64,000 nucleotides of DNA from CALKWS01 sp035302405 (GCA_035302405.1 DATGSR010000111.1:1-64000), one strand, 5' to 3'; positions 1-9,240 are shown, counted from the first letter of the stretch. The notes: generated from the letters alone by a model not told the origin. Program-made: numbers and translations.

Positions 1-127
1 TCGCCCCAATCCCCGACAACCGCCCCTCAAGAGCACTCAACTCCCCCATCAACTGCGACTTCGACTCCGCCACAATCGCAGCACCCCGCGCAAGAGCACC
101 ATCCGCCGCTGAAACTTCCTGTCCCAC
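1..127 (-). CDS. N-terminus of a DUF222/HNH endonuclease-type protein (partial)
   Basis: Only the first 42 codons lie in the window; the gene runs off the left edge. The GTG start at 127-125 follows a GGAGG on the minus strand at good spacing. The readable N-terminus (GQEVSAADGALARGAAIVAE, then SKSQLMGELSALEGRLSGIG) is an Ala/Glu-rich helix like the N-termini of actinobacterial DUF222 proteins, which usually carry a C-terminal HNH nuclease domain. The diagnostic HNH part is not visible, so the family call is tentative. The gene diverges from the riboswitch-controlled transporter to its right. Confidence 0.5.
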   Translation of the reverse strand, partial: MGQEVSAADGALARGAAIVAESKSQLMGELSALEGRLSGIGA

Positions 128-133
128 AGCCAC

Positions 134-464
134 ACCTCCAAGCACTCAGGCCCCAGGCCTCGAGGGCCCAGAACACCAACAGAACACCACCCACACTAAA
201 CACCCACCCCACCCCCAACCATGGGCAGAGGTACCCATCACCTCTGCGGCCGGGCCAAGCGCCCGCCACGCGGCCTCGCTCGGACCGACCCGGACGCGGT
301 CGACGGGTTCGGCGTCGACGATCCGCCCACAGCGCCGCTCCCCGCCCCAGGAGTGTGGAGGGCTCCCGGCGAATAGCGTCTTAAGGTGTTCAGAATCGCA
401 CCATCCTGCCGAGAAGTCTCCCCCGGGATGGGGCATAATGGGAGGACAACTGAACATGCCAGTG
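134..464. other. Divergent intergenic region
   Basis: No coding sequence is supported here. It separates the leftward DUF222-type gene from the rightward glycine riboswitch. A CATAAT at 434-439 sits about 30 bases before the first aptamer and could be its -10 element; no convincing -35 was seen. The long overlapping reading frames have no ribosome binding site and no family resemblance. Confidence 0.4.
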
Positions 465-637
465 AACCGCGGCGGGAGAGTCCCGCAATAGCGGGCGCCG
501 AAGGAGCAACCCCCGGGAATCTCTCAGGCACCCAGACCGCCGTGGCGAGGCTCCTCTGGAAAGAACCCGTCTCGGTTCACCGATGGTGCAAGCGGGCGAG
601 GCCCGCGAAAGCTCTCAGGTCTGATGACAGAGCGGGA
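465..637 (+). promoter_or_regulatory. Tandem glycine riboswitch
   Basis: Two consecutive glycine aptamers are recognisable. The first has GGCGGGAGAG, then GCCGAAGGAGCAA, then ATCTCTCAGGCACC and CTCCTCTGGAAAG (about 471-565). The second has CACCGATGGTGCAAGC, then GCTCTCAGGT and GACAGAGCGGGAA (about 576-637). The linker is short, as in known cooperative tandem glycine riboswitches. It lies directly upstream of an EamA/DMT transporter rather than a glycine cleavage gene, so the inferred role is switching on glycine export at high glycine. No clear intrinsic terminator follows, so control may act on translation. Confidence 0.92.
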
Positions 638-682
638 ATGTTCGATTTCCCCTGCGCTCATGCGCCTGTCCAGAGGAGTTGT

Positions 683-1819
683 GTGGCACCGTTCAGCGAG
701 GCTCCATCACATGTCCCTGCGCCCGTCCGCAAAAGGCGCGCCCACCCGGCGGCCCGTGCAACGCACGCACCACACCGGCCGCGTGTTCCGCACGAGTCCG
801 GCACCCGGCCGCTGCCCGAAGCGGTCGAACCGACAACAACCCGTCCGGTTCCATCCGAAGCGACCCACACCCCGGCCCGGTCTGCATCCGCGCAATCCGG
901 TTCGGTGCGTCAGAACAGGCCGCTGGGCGTGGTCGCGATCCTCATCTCCGCGACGGCGATGGGAACGGCGGGCGTCTTCGGCCGGGTGGCCAGCCCACCG
1001 GATGCGGTGATCGGTGAGGCCCTCACGATGGGCCGGATGCTGGTCGGCGCCCTGGGTATGGTCGTCATCCTCGCCGTCAGCCGCCGGCTGCACCTGCTGC
1101 GCCACATCAGGATGTCCTGGTCGGTGGTGCTCGGCGGAGTCAGCCTCGGGTTATCCCTCGCTCTGCTGCTGTGGTCGGTGGTCCTCACCAGTCTTGGTGT
1201 AGCCGTTGCGCTGCACTATCTGGGCCCGGTGCTGGCCACCGTCGCCGCGCGCGTGTTCCTCAAAGAATCCCCCTCTCGCGTCGAAGTCATCTCACTGTCC
1301 GCCGCGTTCCTTGGCATGCTGCTGACCGCTGGACTCTTCGGTGGGGCCGAGACCCTCAGTTCCGGTGACGGGTTGCTCGGCGCCGGGCTGGGTCTGTTGT
1401 CCGGGGTGTTCTACGGCGCTGCGCTGCTGTGCTACCGGCTACGGGCGGATATGCCGGCGGATGTGCGTAGTTTCTGGACGTTCCTCTTCGGCACCATCGC
1501 CACCGGTGCCATGGTGCTCGTGACGCGACCGGACCTCTCCGGTATGACCTCCACCCACTGGACCTGGGCGGCGGTGTTCTTCGCCGTCTGCGGCTTGGTG
1601 GCCCTGGGACTGCTGGTCCTGGCCGGGATGCACCTGCGCACCGCCGAACTGTCGAGCCTGTCCTACTGGGAGGTCGTGGTGGCGATGCTGCTGGGTGCCT
1701 GGCTGTACGCCGAAACCATCTCCGTTCCCGCCGGGGTCGGAGCGGTAGTGATCGTGCTTGCGGCGGCGTTGCCGCTGGTGCTGAACAGGCCCGCGAAGAA
1801 GGAACGGGCGACGGCGTAA
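683..1819 (+). CDS. EamA/DMT-family transporter under glycine riboswitch control
   Basis: A polytopic membrane protein with about ten hydrophobic segments from GVVAILISATAMGTAGVFG onward, arranged as two EamA repeats typical of the drug/metabolite transporter superfamily. The GTG at 683 follows AGAGGAG and gives 378 residues with a 74-residue Pro/Arg/Ala-rich N-terminus. A GTG at 905 would give about 305 residues, the usual EamA length, but lacks a clear ribosome binding site. Frames starting upstream overlap the riboswitch and are not credible. The tandem glycine riboswitch just upstream points to glycine or a related amino acid as substrate. The direction is inferred to be export, as for other DMT carriers; the substrate is not shown by the protein sequence. 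Confidence 0.8.
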   Translation: MAPFSEAPSHVPAPVRKRRAHPAARATHAPHRPRVPHESGTRPLPEAVEPTTTRPVPSEATHTPARSASAQSGSVRQNRPLGVVAILISATAMGTAGVFGRVASPPDAVIGEALTMGRMLVGALGMVVILAVSRRLHLLRHIRMSWSVVLGGVSLGLSLALLLWSVVLTSLGVAVALHYLGPVLATVAARVFLKESPSRVEVISLSAAFLGMLLTAGLFGGAETLSSGDGLLGAGLGLLSGVFYGAALLCYRLRADMPADVRSFWTFLFGTIATGAMVLVTRPDLSGMTSTHWTWAAVFFAVCGLVALGLLVLAGMHLRTAELSSLSYWEVVVAMLLGAWLYAETISVPAGVGAVVIVLAAALPLVLNRPAKKERATA

Positions 1820-1983
1820 TAGCCGGCCGTAGGTGGTTCCGCGTCCGATCGCGCAGCTCACCGGCACCGTACCGGGGCAGTTCTTCCGGGCCGACCCGGG
1901 GTGTCCTCGCCGGCACCGCGCCGGGCAGCCTCGGGTTGGAGTATCAGGCCGGAACCTCGCCGAGACAGCCCCGGCTTGGGTGG

Positions 1984-4221
1984 TCAGACCGGCACCGCGA
2001 CTAGGCTCAGCGCCCTGACGGCAACCTGGTCCGCGCCCGCCAGCAGCGGAGAAGGCACCCCGGGGGTGGCGCCGATGGCCGAACCGGGTTGGACGACCTC
2101 TGCGGGGATCCCCAGCACTAGCACCGCGCGGTCGACCTGCCCGCGGGCGTCGATGAGGGCGAAGTCGTCGGCGGTCACGTCCAACGTCGGCGTTTCCACG
2201 GACTCTGCAGGGTGCCCGCGGGTGGGCACCCGGTGCAGTCGTGCCCGGCCGCTGGTGAGGAGGCTGCGTAGCAGCGGGTCGTTGGTGCCCGGCACTTGAC
2301 CACGGGACATCCTGGTTTCCACCAGCGCCTGGGCGACCACCCCTTCGGGGCGCACCTTGCTGCGGCCGCGGAACCCGTCGTCGTCGGCCTCGATGTGCAG
2401 TCCCTCGCCGAGTAGTTCGACCACCCCGGCGCGCACGAGTGCGAGTAGTTGGGCGGTGCGGCGGGGCGGCGGTCCGGAGGCGAGGGTGAGCCCGAGCGGA
2501 ACGAACCAGCCCTCGAACTGGCGCACACGGGTCATCCCGTCCAGCGCGCCGGCGGCTACGTGCGCTCCCAGAAGCGAGCGCAGGGCGGCCATCGCCCGGT
2601 TCACCGCGTTGCGTGGAGAGGTCAGGGGGTTTGCGATGCTGGCCTGCTCCTGGGCCAACCAGGTGCGCACCCACGCCTCCCATTCCTGCGCGGATCCCAC
2701 CGACGCGGGACGATCCAGGCGTTCCACATCCAGTTCATAGGCTGGATGGGTGACGAACTCTGCGACGACGGCGGTGGGGTCGGGCGCTACCTGCTCGGGG
2801 CCAGGCCCGGGGCGCAGCGCGGCGAGGATCTGATCCTCGTCCGCACCCTCGACGACAGCGCCGGGATGATGGCGCGTCAGCGTGAGGAGGTGGGCTGCGG
2901 CGAACTCCGCAGCGAGCAGCGGCCACACCTGGGCGCGAAGGTCCTGCACCCCGTCTGCGCACACGTCCGCGAGAGCTTGCGCGGTGGCGATTCGGGGTTG
3001 CCACGACGGTGGCATGCCATCGGGGTAGGCCCCTTTCCCCCGGTACGGCAGGCCGCGGCGCGAACCGACCAGCAGGCGCGGTTCTGCACCCGAGGGTTCA
3101 TAGCGAAGTTCCGCACCCGCAGCCGGTCCCCCGGCACCGCCGTCCAGGGCAGAAAAGCCGGCGGCATCCACCGGCTCACCGGTATCTGCGAGGGTGAACC
3201 GTCCGCCCCGGCCCGCGGTGAGGATGCCGATCACATCGAAGAAGTTCGCGCCCATGCCAGCCACCAGAACGCCCTGCCCGTCTCCGGGCACCTGGGTCCA
3301 ATCCCGTTCCGAGGGCATGCCCGGAGGCAGGTACAGCCATCGGTTGCGCCTTGCGTGATCGCGACGCCGGCGGGTCGCAGCAGTAGGCGCGGACTGGACC
3401 ATGCCTTGGGCCAGCACCACCAGCGGTGCGTCGACCTGCTCGACCGCAGCGGGACGGGTGTGCTGTTGATGCCCGGCGGGGCCGTCGGTTGCCACCCACC
3501 GCCCCCCGGCGATCCGTACCGTGCGCATTTCCGGGCCGGGATGATCGGAGGCCTCTACAGGGCGAGCGGGCCGCTCGCCGGAGCCCTTGGGGGCCATCGA
3601 ACGAGTGGCGCCTCCGCTGATGTCCTCCACGGTACCGCGGATATGCCGCACCTCGATCCCGCCCCGGTGGGCGGCCTCGGCGAGTTGGTCGCGGTAGTAG
3701 ACCCCCTGCAACCGGCGCGAGGGGTAGGACTCCGGGCGCAAAGAGGCGCATTCGGCCGGCACCCAGTCCGGATGGGGCGGGCCCAGACCGAGGTACCGGC
3801 CCCTCTGCATCGCGGCGGCGTCCATCACCGAACGCGCCCAACCCACCAGATCCGGCCCCGGTATGACTGGTCCGTCCTGCTCGGTGCTCTCATCGGCGTG
3901 CGCGGTGGTGTGTGCACTGTAGGTGTTGTTCAACAGCAGCGGGTGCTGGTCGGTACGCCACGTCGCCCCCGCCCCGACCTGGATCGCGTCGATCACGGCC
4001 ACACACATCCTGGGCGCCCCCACTGGTGCCGGAGCACCGAAGGGTGCCGCGGGGCGCAACCGAGCGGCCAACCGCGCGATCGTGGCCACCGCTCGAGGCC
4101 CCCCGCCGACGATCACCAGGTCCACCTCGGGCGGGTGGTCATGCCGGGCTGTCTCGGCGCGGCCCGCCCCGTTCGGCAAGCGCCCGACCTTTGACTGACT
4201 CACGTGCTCGACATTAACCAC
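1984..4221 (-). CDS. FAD/NAD(P)-binding protein
   Basis: A 745-residue protein with an N-terminal Rossmann dinucleotide-binding motif (VDLVIVGGGPRAVATIARLA, about residues 34-53) and the conserved LLLNNTYSAHTT segment seen in the NAD_binding_9 group of actinobacterial FAD/NAD(P)-binding proteins. Family members are often near amino-acid or siderophore metabolism genes, but the reaction is not established. A GTG start at 4221 is preceded by AGGAAA. The gene stands alone between a transporter of opposite strand and clpC. Its long antisense frames have no family resemblance. Confidence 0.8.
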   Translation of the reverse strand: MVNVEHVSQSKVGRLPNGAGRAETARHDHPPEVDLVIVGGGPRAVATIARLAARLRPAAPFGAPAPVGAPRMCVAVIDAIQVGAGATWRTDQHPLLLNNTYSAHTTAHADESTEQDGPVIPGPDLVGWARSVMDAAAMQRGRYLGLGPPHPDWVPAECASLRPESYPSRRLQGVYYRDQLAEAAHRGGIEVRHIRGTVEDISGGATRSMAPKGSGERPARPVEASDHPGPEMRTVRIAGGRWVATDGPAGHQQHTRPAAVEQVDAPLVVLAQGMVQSAPTAATRRRRDHARRNRWLYLPPGMPSERDWTQVPGDGQGVLVAGMGANFFDVIGILTAGRGGRFTLADTGEPVDAAGFSALDGGAGGPAAGAELRYEPSGAEPRLLVGSRRGLPYRGKGAYPDGMPPSWQPRIATAQALADVCADGVQDLRAQVWPLLAAEFAAAHLLTLTRHHPGAVVEGADEDQILAALRPGPGPEQVAPDPTAVVAEFVTHPAYELDVERLDRPASVGSAQEWEAWVRTWLAQEQASIANPLTSPRNAVNRAMAALRSLLGAHVAAGALDGMTRVRQFEGWFVPLGLTLASGPPPRRTAQLLALVRAGVVELLGEGLHIEADDDGFRGRSKVRPEGVVAQALVETRMSRGQVPGTNDPLLRSLLTSGRARLHRVPTRGHPAESVETPTLDVTADDFALIDARGQVDRAVLVLGIPAEVVQPGSAIGATPGVPSPLLAGADQVAVRALSLVAVPV

Positions 4222-4281
4222 GGCGGTTTCCTGGTCTCCAACGTCCTTCCACGGGTCTCAGCATGCGGGCCCGGCCACGCC

Positions 4282-4357
4282 CCTCTGCTCCGGTTGCGTC
4301 CCACTGGGCCAGTTCCGTCCCTCTGCGCCGGTTGCGTCCCTTTGCGCCGGTTGCGGA
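4282..4357. repeat. Four-copy 19-bp tandem repeat
   Basis: Four consecutive 19-bp units (4282-4300, 4301-4319, 4320-4338, 4339-4357). Units 1, 3 and 4 share the core TGCGCCGGTTGCG with one or two changes; unit 2 is more diverged. They lie between the 5' end of the FAD-binding gene and the clpC terminator. No coding or regulatory role is evident; slippage expansion is the likely origin. Confidence 0.75.
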
Positions 4358-4436
4358 CATGACTGTGGTTGCTGCCCGACTTGGCTGACCCGGCTGCGGC
4401 GCTGACTGAGGTGTGCGCATCAGCGCATGCGGACAT

Positions 4437-4475
4437 GACTGAGGCCGCCAACCTCGTGGGTTGACGGCCTCAGTC
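4437..4475 (-). terminator. Hairpin terminator downstream of clpC
   Basis: Perfect 11-bp arms GACTGAGGCCG (4437-4447) and CGGCCTCAGTC (4465-4475) enclose a second short stem CAACC/GGTTG (4449-4453, 4459-4463). It starts 18 bases after the clpC stop. There is no long T-run, as is common in high-GC actinobacteria. The position suits transcription termination of clpC. Confidence 0.75.
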
Positions 4476-4492
4476 CGGGTGTGTGCGGGCCC

Positions 4493-7042
4493 TTAGTCGT
4501 CGGTGCCGTTACGCTTTCCGGCGTCGGGCTCACCAGCGCCCACGGCCGCGGCCACCGGCTCACCGGCTTCCAACTCGGCCGCGGGACGTTCACGGTCCAC
4601 GCCGCTGAACACGAACTCGGCAAGTAGGCCTTCTCCGGTCGCGTCGACGAAGACCTTCTGCCCGGCGGTCAGTTCGCCGTACAGGATCTTCTCCGACAAC
4701 GGGTCCTCGATCTCCCGCTGCACCGCACGGCGCAACGGCCGGGCACCAAGCACCGGGTCGTAGCCACGTTCGGCGAGCAGTTCCTTGGCAGCCTGGGACA
4801 ACTCGATGGTCATGTCCCGATCCGCCAAGCGCTCGTCCACCCGCGCGATCATGTGATCCACGATTTGGTAGATCTCCTCGCGGGATAGCTGCGGGAAGAC
4901 GATCACGTCATCCACACGGTTGAGGAACTCCGGGCGGAAGTGCTGCTTGAGTTCGTCGTTGACCTTGACCTTCATCCGGTCGTAGTTCGTGGACAGGTCA
5001 CCGCCGGCTTGGAACCCGGTGAGCAGACCCTTGGCGATATCCCGGGTCCCCAGGTTCGTGGTCATGATGATCACGGTGTTCTTGAAGTCCACCATGCGGC
5101 CCTGGGAGTCGGTCAGGCGACCGTCCTCCAGGATTTGCAGCAACGAGTTGAAGATGTCCGCGTGGGCCTTCTCCACCTCATCGAACAGCACCACCGAGAA
5201 CGGCTTGCGCCGCACCTTCTCGGTCAGTTGGCCGCCTTCCTCGTACCCGACGTATCCGGGCGGGGAACCGAACAACCGGGACACGGTGTGCTTCTCGGCG
5301 AACTCACTCATGTCCAACTGGATGAGGTCGTCCTCGTCGCCGAACAAGAACTCCGCGAGCGCCTTGGCCAGTTCGGTCTTGCCCACCCCGGTGGGGCCGG
5401 CGAAGATGAACGACCCGCCGGGGCGCTTGGGGTCCTTCAACCCGGCGCGGGTACGGCGGATGGCCTGGGACAACGCCTTGACGGCAGCGTCCTGGCCGAC
5501 GATCCGCTTGTGCAGTTCGTCTTCCATACGCAGCAGGCGGGAGGACTCTTCCTCGGTCATCTGGAACACCGGGATGCCGGTGGACATCGCGAGCACCTCG
5601 GCCACGAGTTCCTCATCGACTTCGGCCACGGTGTCCAGGTCTCCGGACTTCCAGGCCTTCTCCTTCTCCGCGCGGGTGGCGGCGAGGCTCTTCTCCTCAT
5701 CGCGCAGCCGGGCGGCGCGTTCGAAGTCCTGGTCATCGATCGCCGACTCCTTGGCACGCCGTGCCTCGGCGATCTGCTCGTCCAGTTCCTTCAGTTCCGG
5801 CGGGGCAGTCATCCGGCGGATCCGCAACCGGGCGCCGGCCTCATCGATCAGGTCGATCGCCTTGTCCGGCAGGAACCGGTCGTTGACGTACCGGTCGGCC
5901 AACTGCACGGCCGCGACCAGTGCACCGTCGGTGATGGTCACCCGGTGGTGTGCTTCGTACCGGTCGCGCAGTCCCTTGAGGATCTCGATGGCGTGCGGGA
6001 TGTCCGGCTCGTCCACCTGGATCGGCTGGAACCGGCGCTCCAACGCCGCATCCTTCTCGATGTGCTTGCGGTACTCCTCCAGGGTGGTGGCACCGATGGT
6101 CTGCAACTCACCGCGGGCCAGCATCGGCTTGAGGATGGAGGCGGCGTCGATCGCGCCCTCCGCGGCACCGGCACCCACCAGGGTGTGGATCTCATCGATG
6201 AACAGGATGATGTCACCGCGGGTGCGGATCTCCTTGAGGACCTTCTTCAGCCGTTCCTCGAAGTCACCGCGGTAACGGGACCCGGCCACCAGGGCGCCCA
6301 GGTCCAGGGTGTAGAGCTGCTTGTCCTTCAGGGTCTCGGGCACATCGCCGTTCACGATGTCCTGCGCCAACCCCTCGACCACAGCGGTCTTACCCACACC
6401 GGGTTCACCGATCAGCACCGGGTTGTTCTTGGTGCGCCGGGACAGCACCTGCATGACGCGCTCGATCTGCTGCCCGCGTCCGATGACGGGGTCCAACTTG
6501 GTGTCCCGGGCGGCCTGGGTCAGGTTCCGGCCGAACTGGTCCAGCACGGCCGAGCCCGAGGGGGTGCCCTCGCTGGGCCCGCCGGCGGAGACCGCTTCCT
6601 TGCCCTGGTAACCGGACAGCAACTGGATCACCTGCTGGCGCACCCGGTTCAGGTCGGCGCCGAGCTTGGTCAGCACCTGGGCGGCCACACCCTCACCCTC
6701 GCGGATGAGCCCGAGCAGGATGTGCTCGGTACCGATGTAGTTGTGCCCCAACTGCAGGGCTTCCCGCAGCGACAACTCCAGCACCTTCTTGGCGCGCGGA
6801 GTGAAGGGGATGTGCCCCGAGGGGGCCTGCTGGCCCTCACCGATGATTTCCTGCACCTGCTGGCGGACGGCTTCCAAGGAGATGTTCAGTGACTCCAGCG
6901 CCTTGGCCGCCACGCCCTCACCCTCATGGATGAGGCCAAGCAGGATGTGCTCGGTACCGATGTAGTTGTGGTTGAGCATCCGCGCTTCTTCCTGGGCAAG
7001 GACGACGACGCGGCGCGCTCTGTCAGTGAATCTTTCGAACAT
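4493..7042 (-). CDS. clpC: ATP-dependent Clp protease ATP-binding subunit ClpC
   Basis: A full-length 849-residue class I Clp/Hsp100 ATPase. Two N-terminal Clp-N repeats each carry NYIGTEHILLGLI. The first AAA+ domain has Walker A GEPGVGKTAVVEG (about residue 215) and Walker B ILFIDEIHTLVGAGAAEGA. A UVR-type middle segment (DQDFERAARLRDEEK) precedes the second AAA+ domain with GPTGVGKTELAKAL. The C-terminus ends in a poorly conserved acidic/Ala tail. ClpC unfolds substrates and feeds them to ClpP in the cytoplasm; in actinobacteria it is usually essential. The ATG at 7042 starts the canonical MFERFTDRARRVV. The gene is monocistronic, with its own terminator. Confidence 0.98.
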   Translation of the reverse strand: MFERFTDRARRVVVLAQEEARMLNHNYIGTEHILLGLIHEGEGVAAKALESLNISLEAVRQQVQEIIGEGQQAPSGHIPFTPRAKKVLELSLREALQLGHNYIGTEHILLGLIREGEGVAAQVLTKLGADLNRVRQQVIQLLSGYQGKEAVSAGGPSEGTPSGSAVLDQFGRNLTQAARDTKLDPVIGRGQQIERVMQVLSRRTKNNPVLIGEPGVGKTAVVEGLAQDIVNGDVPETLKDKQLYTLDLGALVAGSRYRGDFEERLKKVLKEIRTRGDIILFIDEIHTLVGAGAAEGAIDAASILKPMLARGELQTIGATTLEEYRKHIEKDAALERRFQPIQVDEPDIPHAIEILKGLRDRYEAHHRVTITDGALVAAVQLADRYVNDRFLPDKAIDLIDEAGARLRIRRMTAPPELKELDEQIAEARRAKESAIDDQDFERAARLRDEEKSLAATRAEKEKAWKSGDLDTVAEVDEELVAEVLAMSTGIPVFQMTEEESSRLLRMEDELHKRIVGQDAAVKALSQAIRRTRAGLKDPKRPGGSFIFAGPTGVGKTELAKALAEFLFGDEDDLIQLDMSEFAEKHTVSRLFGSPPGYVGYEEGGQLTEKVRRKPFSVVLFDEVEKAHADIFNSLLQILEDGRLTDSQGRMVDFKNTVIIMTTNLGTRDIAKGLLTGFQAGGDLSTNYDRMKVKVNDELKQHFRPEFLNRVDDVIVFPQLSREEIYQIVDHMIARVDERLADRDMTIELSQAAKELLAERGYDPVLGARPLRRAVQREIEDPLSEKILYGELTAGQKVFVDATGEGLLAEFVFSGVDRERPAAELEAGEPVAAAVGAGEPDAGKRNGTDD

Positions 7043-7237
7043 CTCACGCTCCCATTGGCCGGGACCAGGCGTACCCGGTCGTGGCAGTTACATTGATGCT
7101 AACGGCGCGGGACCGCCAATCCTGCCCGTGTTCGCCAGGGGCGTGAAGCGCCGGGAAAATCCCACGGACCGGCCCGCCCCTAATTCGGTCCCGGTGCTGC
7201 GCCGGCCGGGGTCCGCCGGGAATCCCCGCAGGGACTC

Positions 7238-7663
7238 TCAACTCTCCACGATGAGGGTGACCGGGCCGTCGTTGACCAGTTCCACGGCCATCTGTGCCCC
7301 GAACACCCCGGTCTGGGCGGGTACCCCGCGAGCCCGCAGTTCATCGATGACGGCTTGCACCAGCGGTTCGGCGACCTCACCGGGAGCGGCCTGGACCCAT
7401 GTGGGCCGGCGGCCCTTGCGAGCCTCGCCGTACAAGGTGAACTGACTGATCACCAGCACGCCGGCGCCCGGGGTCTCTGCCACAGATCTCTCCTCGTGCA
7501 GCAGGCGCAGATCGGCGATCTTGCGAGCGATAAACGCCGCATCGGCAGCGGTGTCGGTGTGGGTGACGCCTACCAGGGCTACCAGGCCGGTGCCGATCTG
7601 GCCGACGACCTCGTCCTCCACCCGGACGGCAGCCCGGGTGACCCGCTGCAGGACGGCGCGCAC
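7238..7663 (-). CDS. dtd: D-aminoacyl-tRNA deacylase
   Basis: A 141-residue protein beginning VRAVLQRVTRAAVRVEDE, the usual DTD N-terminus, and carrying the active-site motif SQFTLYG and the C-terminal Gly-Pro motif NDGPVTLIVES. DTD hydrolyses D-amino acids (and glycine) mischarged on tRNAs. The GTG at 7663 was chosen because it gives the canonical start and length; longer frames run back into the asparaginase gene, which ends only 4 bases upstream. The close packing suggests an operon with the asparaginase and DUF2516 genes. Confidence 0.95.
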   Translation of the reverse strand: MRAVLQRVTRAAVRVEDEVVGQIGTGLVALVGVTHTDTAADAAFIARKIADLRLLHEERSVAETPGAGVLVISQFTLYGEARKGRRPTWVQAAPGEVAEPLVQAVIDELRARGVPAQTGVFGAQMAVELVNDGPVTLIVES

Positions 7664-7667
7664 CGGC

Positions 7668-8717
7668 TCAGCGTCCCGGTCCGGCGGACGGCGGCCCCTC
7701 CGGCCCCGCGGCCGGCGCGGGTTCTGCTCCGAACGCGGGCACCACCTGCCCCACGGGGCGGCCATGACCCAGCACCGGTACGTGGGCCCACTGCCGCGTC
7801 TGGTCGGGCTCTACCCCCAGCACCCCCAGCGCGGCGGCAAGCGCGACCGCTCGGGGGCGGGAGGCGCCGTCGGCGACCTTGAGGGCAACCGCCCGTCCAT
7901 CCGGTAGGGCGGCGGCGTACACCCCCTCGGCACCGTCCTTGGCGACCAAGCCGGGAACTTGCTGCATCGCGGCCGTCACGTCCCGCCCAGTGCCACCTAC
8001 CAGGTCCGGGTGAGCGCGCATGGCCCGGGCGATGCGCCCCTCCGGGGTGGCGTCGGCCGCCGTCATCAGCGCCGCGAATGCCCGCGCCAGCCCGGTGGTG
8101 GTGGTGGACAGCAGCGGCGCCCCGCACCCGTCGACGCCGATGTGTCGTACCGGTTCGCCGCTCATCTCGCTCACCGTGGCCGTGATCGCTTGTTGCAGCG
8201 GGTGGTCGGCGTGCAGGTAGGTGTCGGTGGGCCAGCCGTTATGCACGCAGGCCGCCAGCATCACCGCGTGCTTACCGGAACAGTTCTGGGTCAGCGCGGT
8301 GGGTTCATGGCCGGCGTCGCGCCGCGCCTGGGCGGCCTCGGCGGACAACGGCGGATCGGGGGTGTTGGCCAGGTCGTTCTCGCTCAGGCCGGCACCGGCC
8401 AGGATGGAGCGCACCGTTTCCAAGTGGCGCTCCTCCCCGGAGTGGGAGGCGCAGCCGACGGCGATCTGTTCGCTGGTCAGGTCGAGCCCGGTGCGGAGCG
8501 CGGCCAAAGCCTGGATCGGTTTGACGGACGAGCGTGGGTACATCACCTGGTCCGGGGCGCCGATCTGCAGCACCGGGTCGCCCTCGGCGCTCAGGGCCAC
8601 CAGGTGGCCGGTGTGCACCGATTCGGTCAGGTCGCCGCGTACCACCCATGCCAACGGCCGGCCCGGGTCGATCGGGTCGACCTGCCGCGGGTCGGAGGCG
8701 GTTTGGTCGGTCACCAC
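7668..8717 (-). CDS. Asparaginase (L-asparaginase II family, PF06089 type)
   Basis: A 349-residue protein of the actinobacterial/rhizobial-type asparaginase family, distinct from E. coli AnsA/AnsB. Recognisable segments are YPRSSVKPIQALA, GCASHSGEERH, LTQNCSGKHAVMLA and GVDGCGAPLLS. The expected reaction is asparagine to aspartate plus ammonia in the cytoplasm. The C-terminus is Pro/Gly/Ala-rich and variable. The start overlaps the DUF2516 gene by 7 bases and the stop lies 4 bases before dtd. Confidence 0.88.
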   Translation of the reverse strand: MVTDQTASDPRQVDPIDPGRPLAWVVRGDLTESVHTGHLVALSAEGDPVLQIGAPDQVMYPRSSVKPIQALAALRTGLDLTSEQIAVGCASHSGEERHLETVRSILAGAGLSENDLANTPDPPLSAEAAQARRDAGHEPTALTQNCSGKHAVMLAACVHNGWPTDTYLHADHPLQQAITATVSEMSGEPVRHIGVDGCGAPLLSTTTTGLARAFAALMTAADATPEGRIARAMRAHPDLVGGTGRDVTAAMQQVPGLVAKDGAEGVYAAALPDGRAVALKVADGASRPRAVALAAALGVLGVEPDQTRQWAHVPVLGHGRPVGQVVPAFGAEPAPAAGPEGPPSAGPGR

Positions 8718-9031
8718 GGCGACCCACCGCCGCGGTTGTCGCGGTAATGGCGCACGGCCGGGCGCACGTCGGCCAAGTAGATACCCGCGGCGATAGCGGC
8801 GAGCAGAGCGAACAGGATCAGTCCGCCGGATCCGGTCGGGATGGCCAAGAAGCTCAGCAGTACCGCCAGGACAAGGATGCCTACCCAGAATCCCTTGGTG
8901 CGCTTGTCCGCGTAGGTGAACGCCGCGGCCGGTCGGCGGATCGCGTCGATCAGCGCGAATGCCGCCATCCCCAGCACGATCACGGTCAGCCCGAGGAACA
9001 GGTAGTTCTGGATCGTTCCGACTATTGACAC
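8711..9031 (-). CDS. DUF2516 family membrane protein
   Basis: A 106-residue protein with an N-terminal hydrophobic helix (NYLFLGLTVIVLGMAAFALI) and two or three further membrane segments, then a short basic C-terminus. The DAIRRPAAAFTYADKRTKGFW motif region is typical of the actinobacterial DUF2516 family, whose function is unknown. The start codon overlaps no upstream gene, and the 3' end overlaps the asparaginase start, indicating co-transcription. Confidence 0.88.
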   Translation of the reverse strand: MSIVGTIQNYLFLGLTVIVLGMAAFALIDAIRRPAAAFTYADKRTKGFWVGILVLAVLLSFLAIPTGSGGLILFALLAAIAAGIYLADVRPAVRHYRDNRGGGSPW

Positions 9032-9099
9032 CCTCTGAGCCTAGTTCAGTTCCGCCGGTGCTCTCCCTGCAATTCCCATCGGGGCCTGCTCGCCAGGGC

Positions 9100-9240
9100 T
9101 GGCAACCCGACTGAAGGGGCAGGGAGGAACCGCTGTTGTCTGAGGGCGGGGTAGGACCGCGGCAACCCAGGGAAGGACGGTGGCTGCCTCAGCGGCAGGG
9201 TAGGGGCGTCGTTGTCTCAGGGGCGGGGCAGCACCGTGAG
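9100..9240. repeat. Degenerate repeats related to the vapC 3' end
   Basis: The sequence around the vapC stop (GTTGTCTCAGGGGCGGGG) recurs in diverged form at about 9133 (GTTGTCTGAGGGCGGGG). Further looser copies lie at about 9111 (CTGAAGGGGCAGGGAGG) and 9185 (GCCTCAGCGGCAGGG). Spacing is irregular, roughly 35-45 bases. It resembles the more regular repeat at the pstB 3' end. No gene is supported between 9032 and 9216. Confidence 0.4.

Noticed and set aside
386..682. Upstream extension of the DMT transporter gene to 386
   Set aside because: It would translate through both glycine aptamers; the start after the riboswitch is far more likely.
2449..4194. Plus-strand frame of 581 codons
   Set aside because: Antisense to the FAD/NAD(P)-binding protein; no conserved motifs.
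4940..6892. Long plus-strand open frame of 650 codons
   Set aside because: It is antisense to clpC, has no ribosome binding site and its composition (Leu/His/Gln/Asp-rich) is what antisense to a high-GC gene gives.
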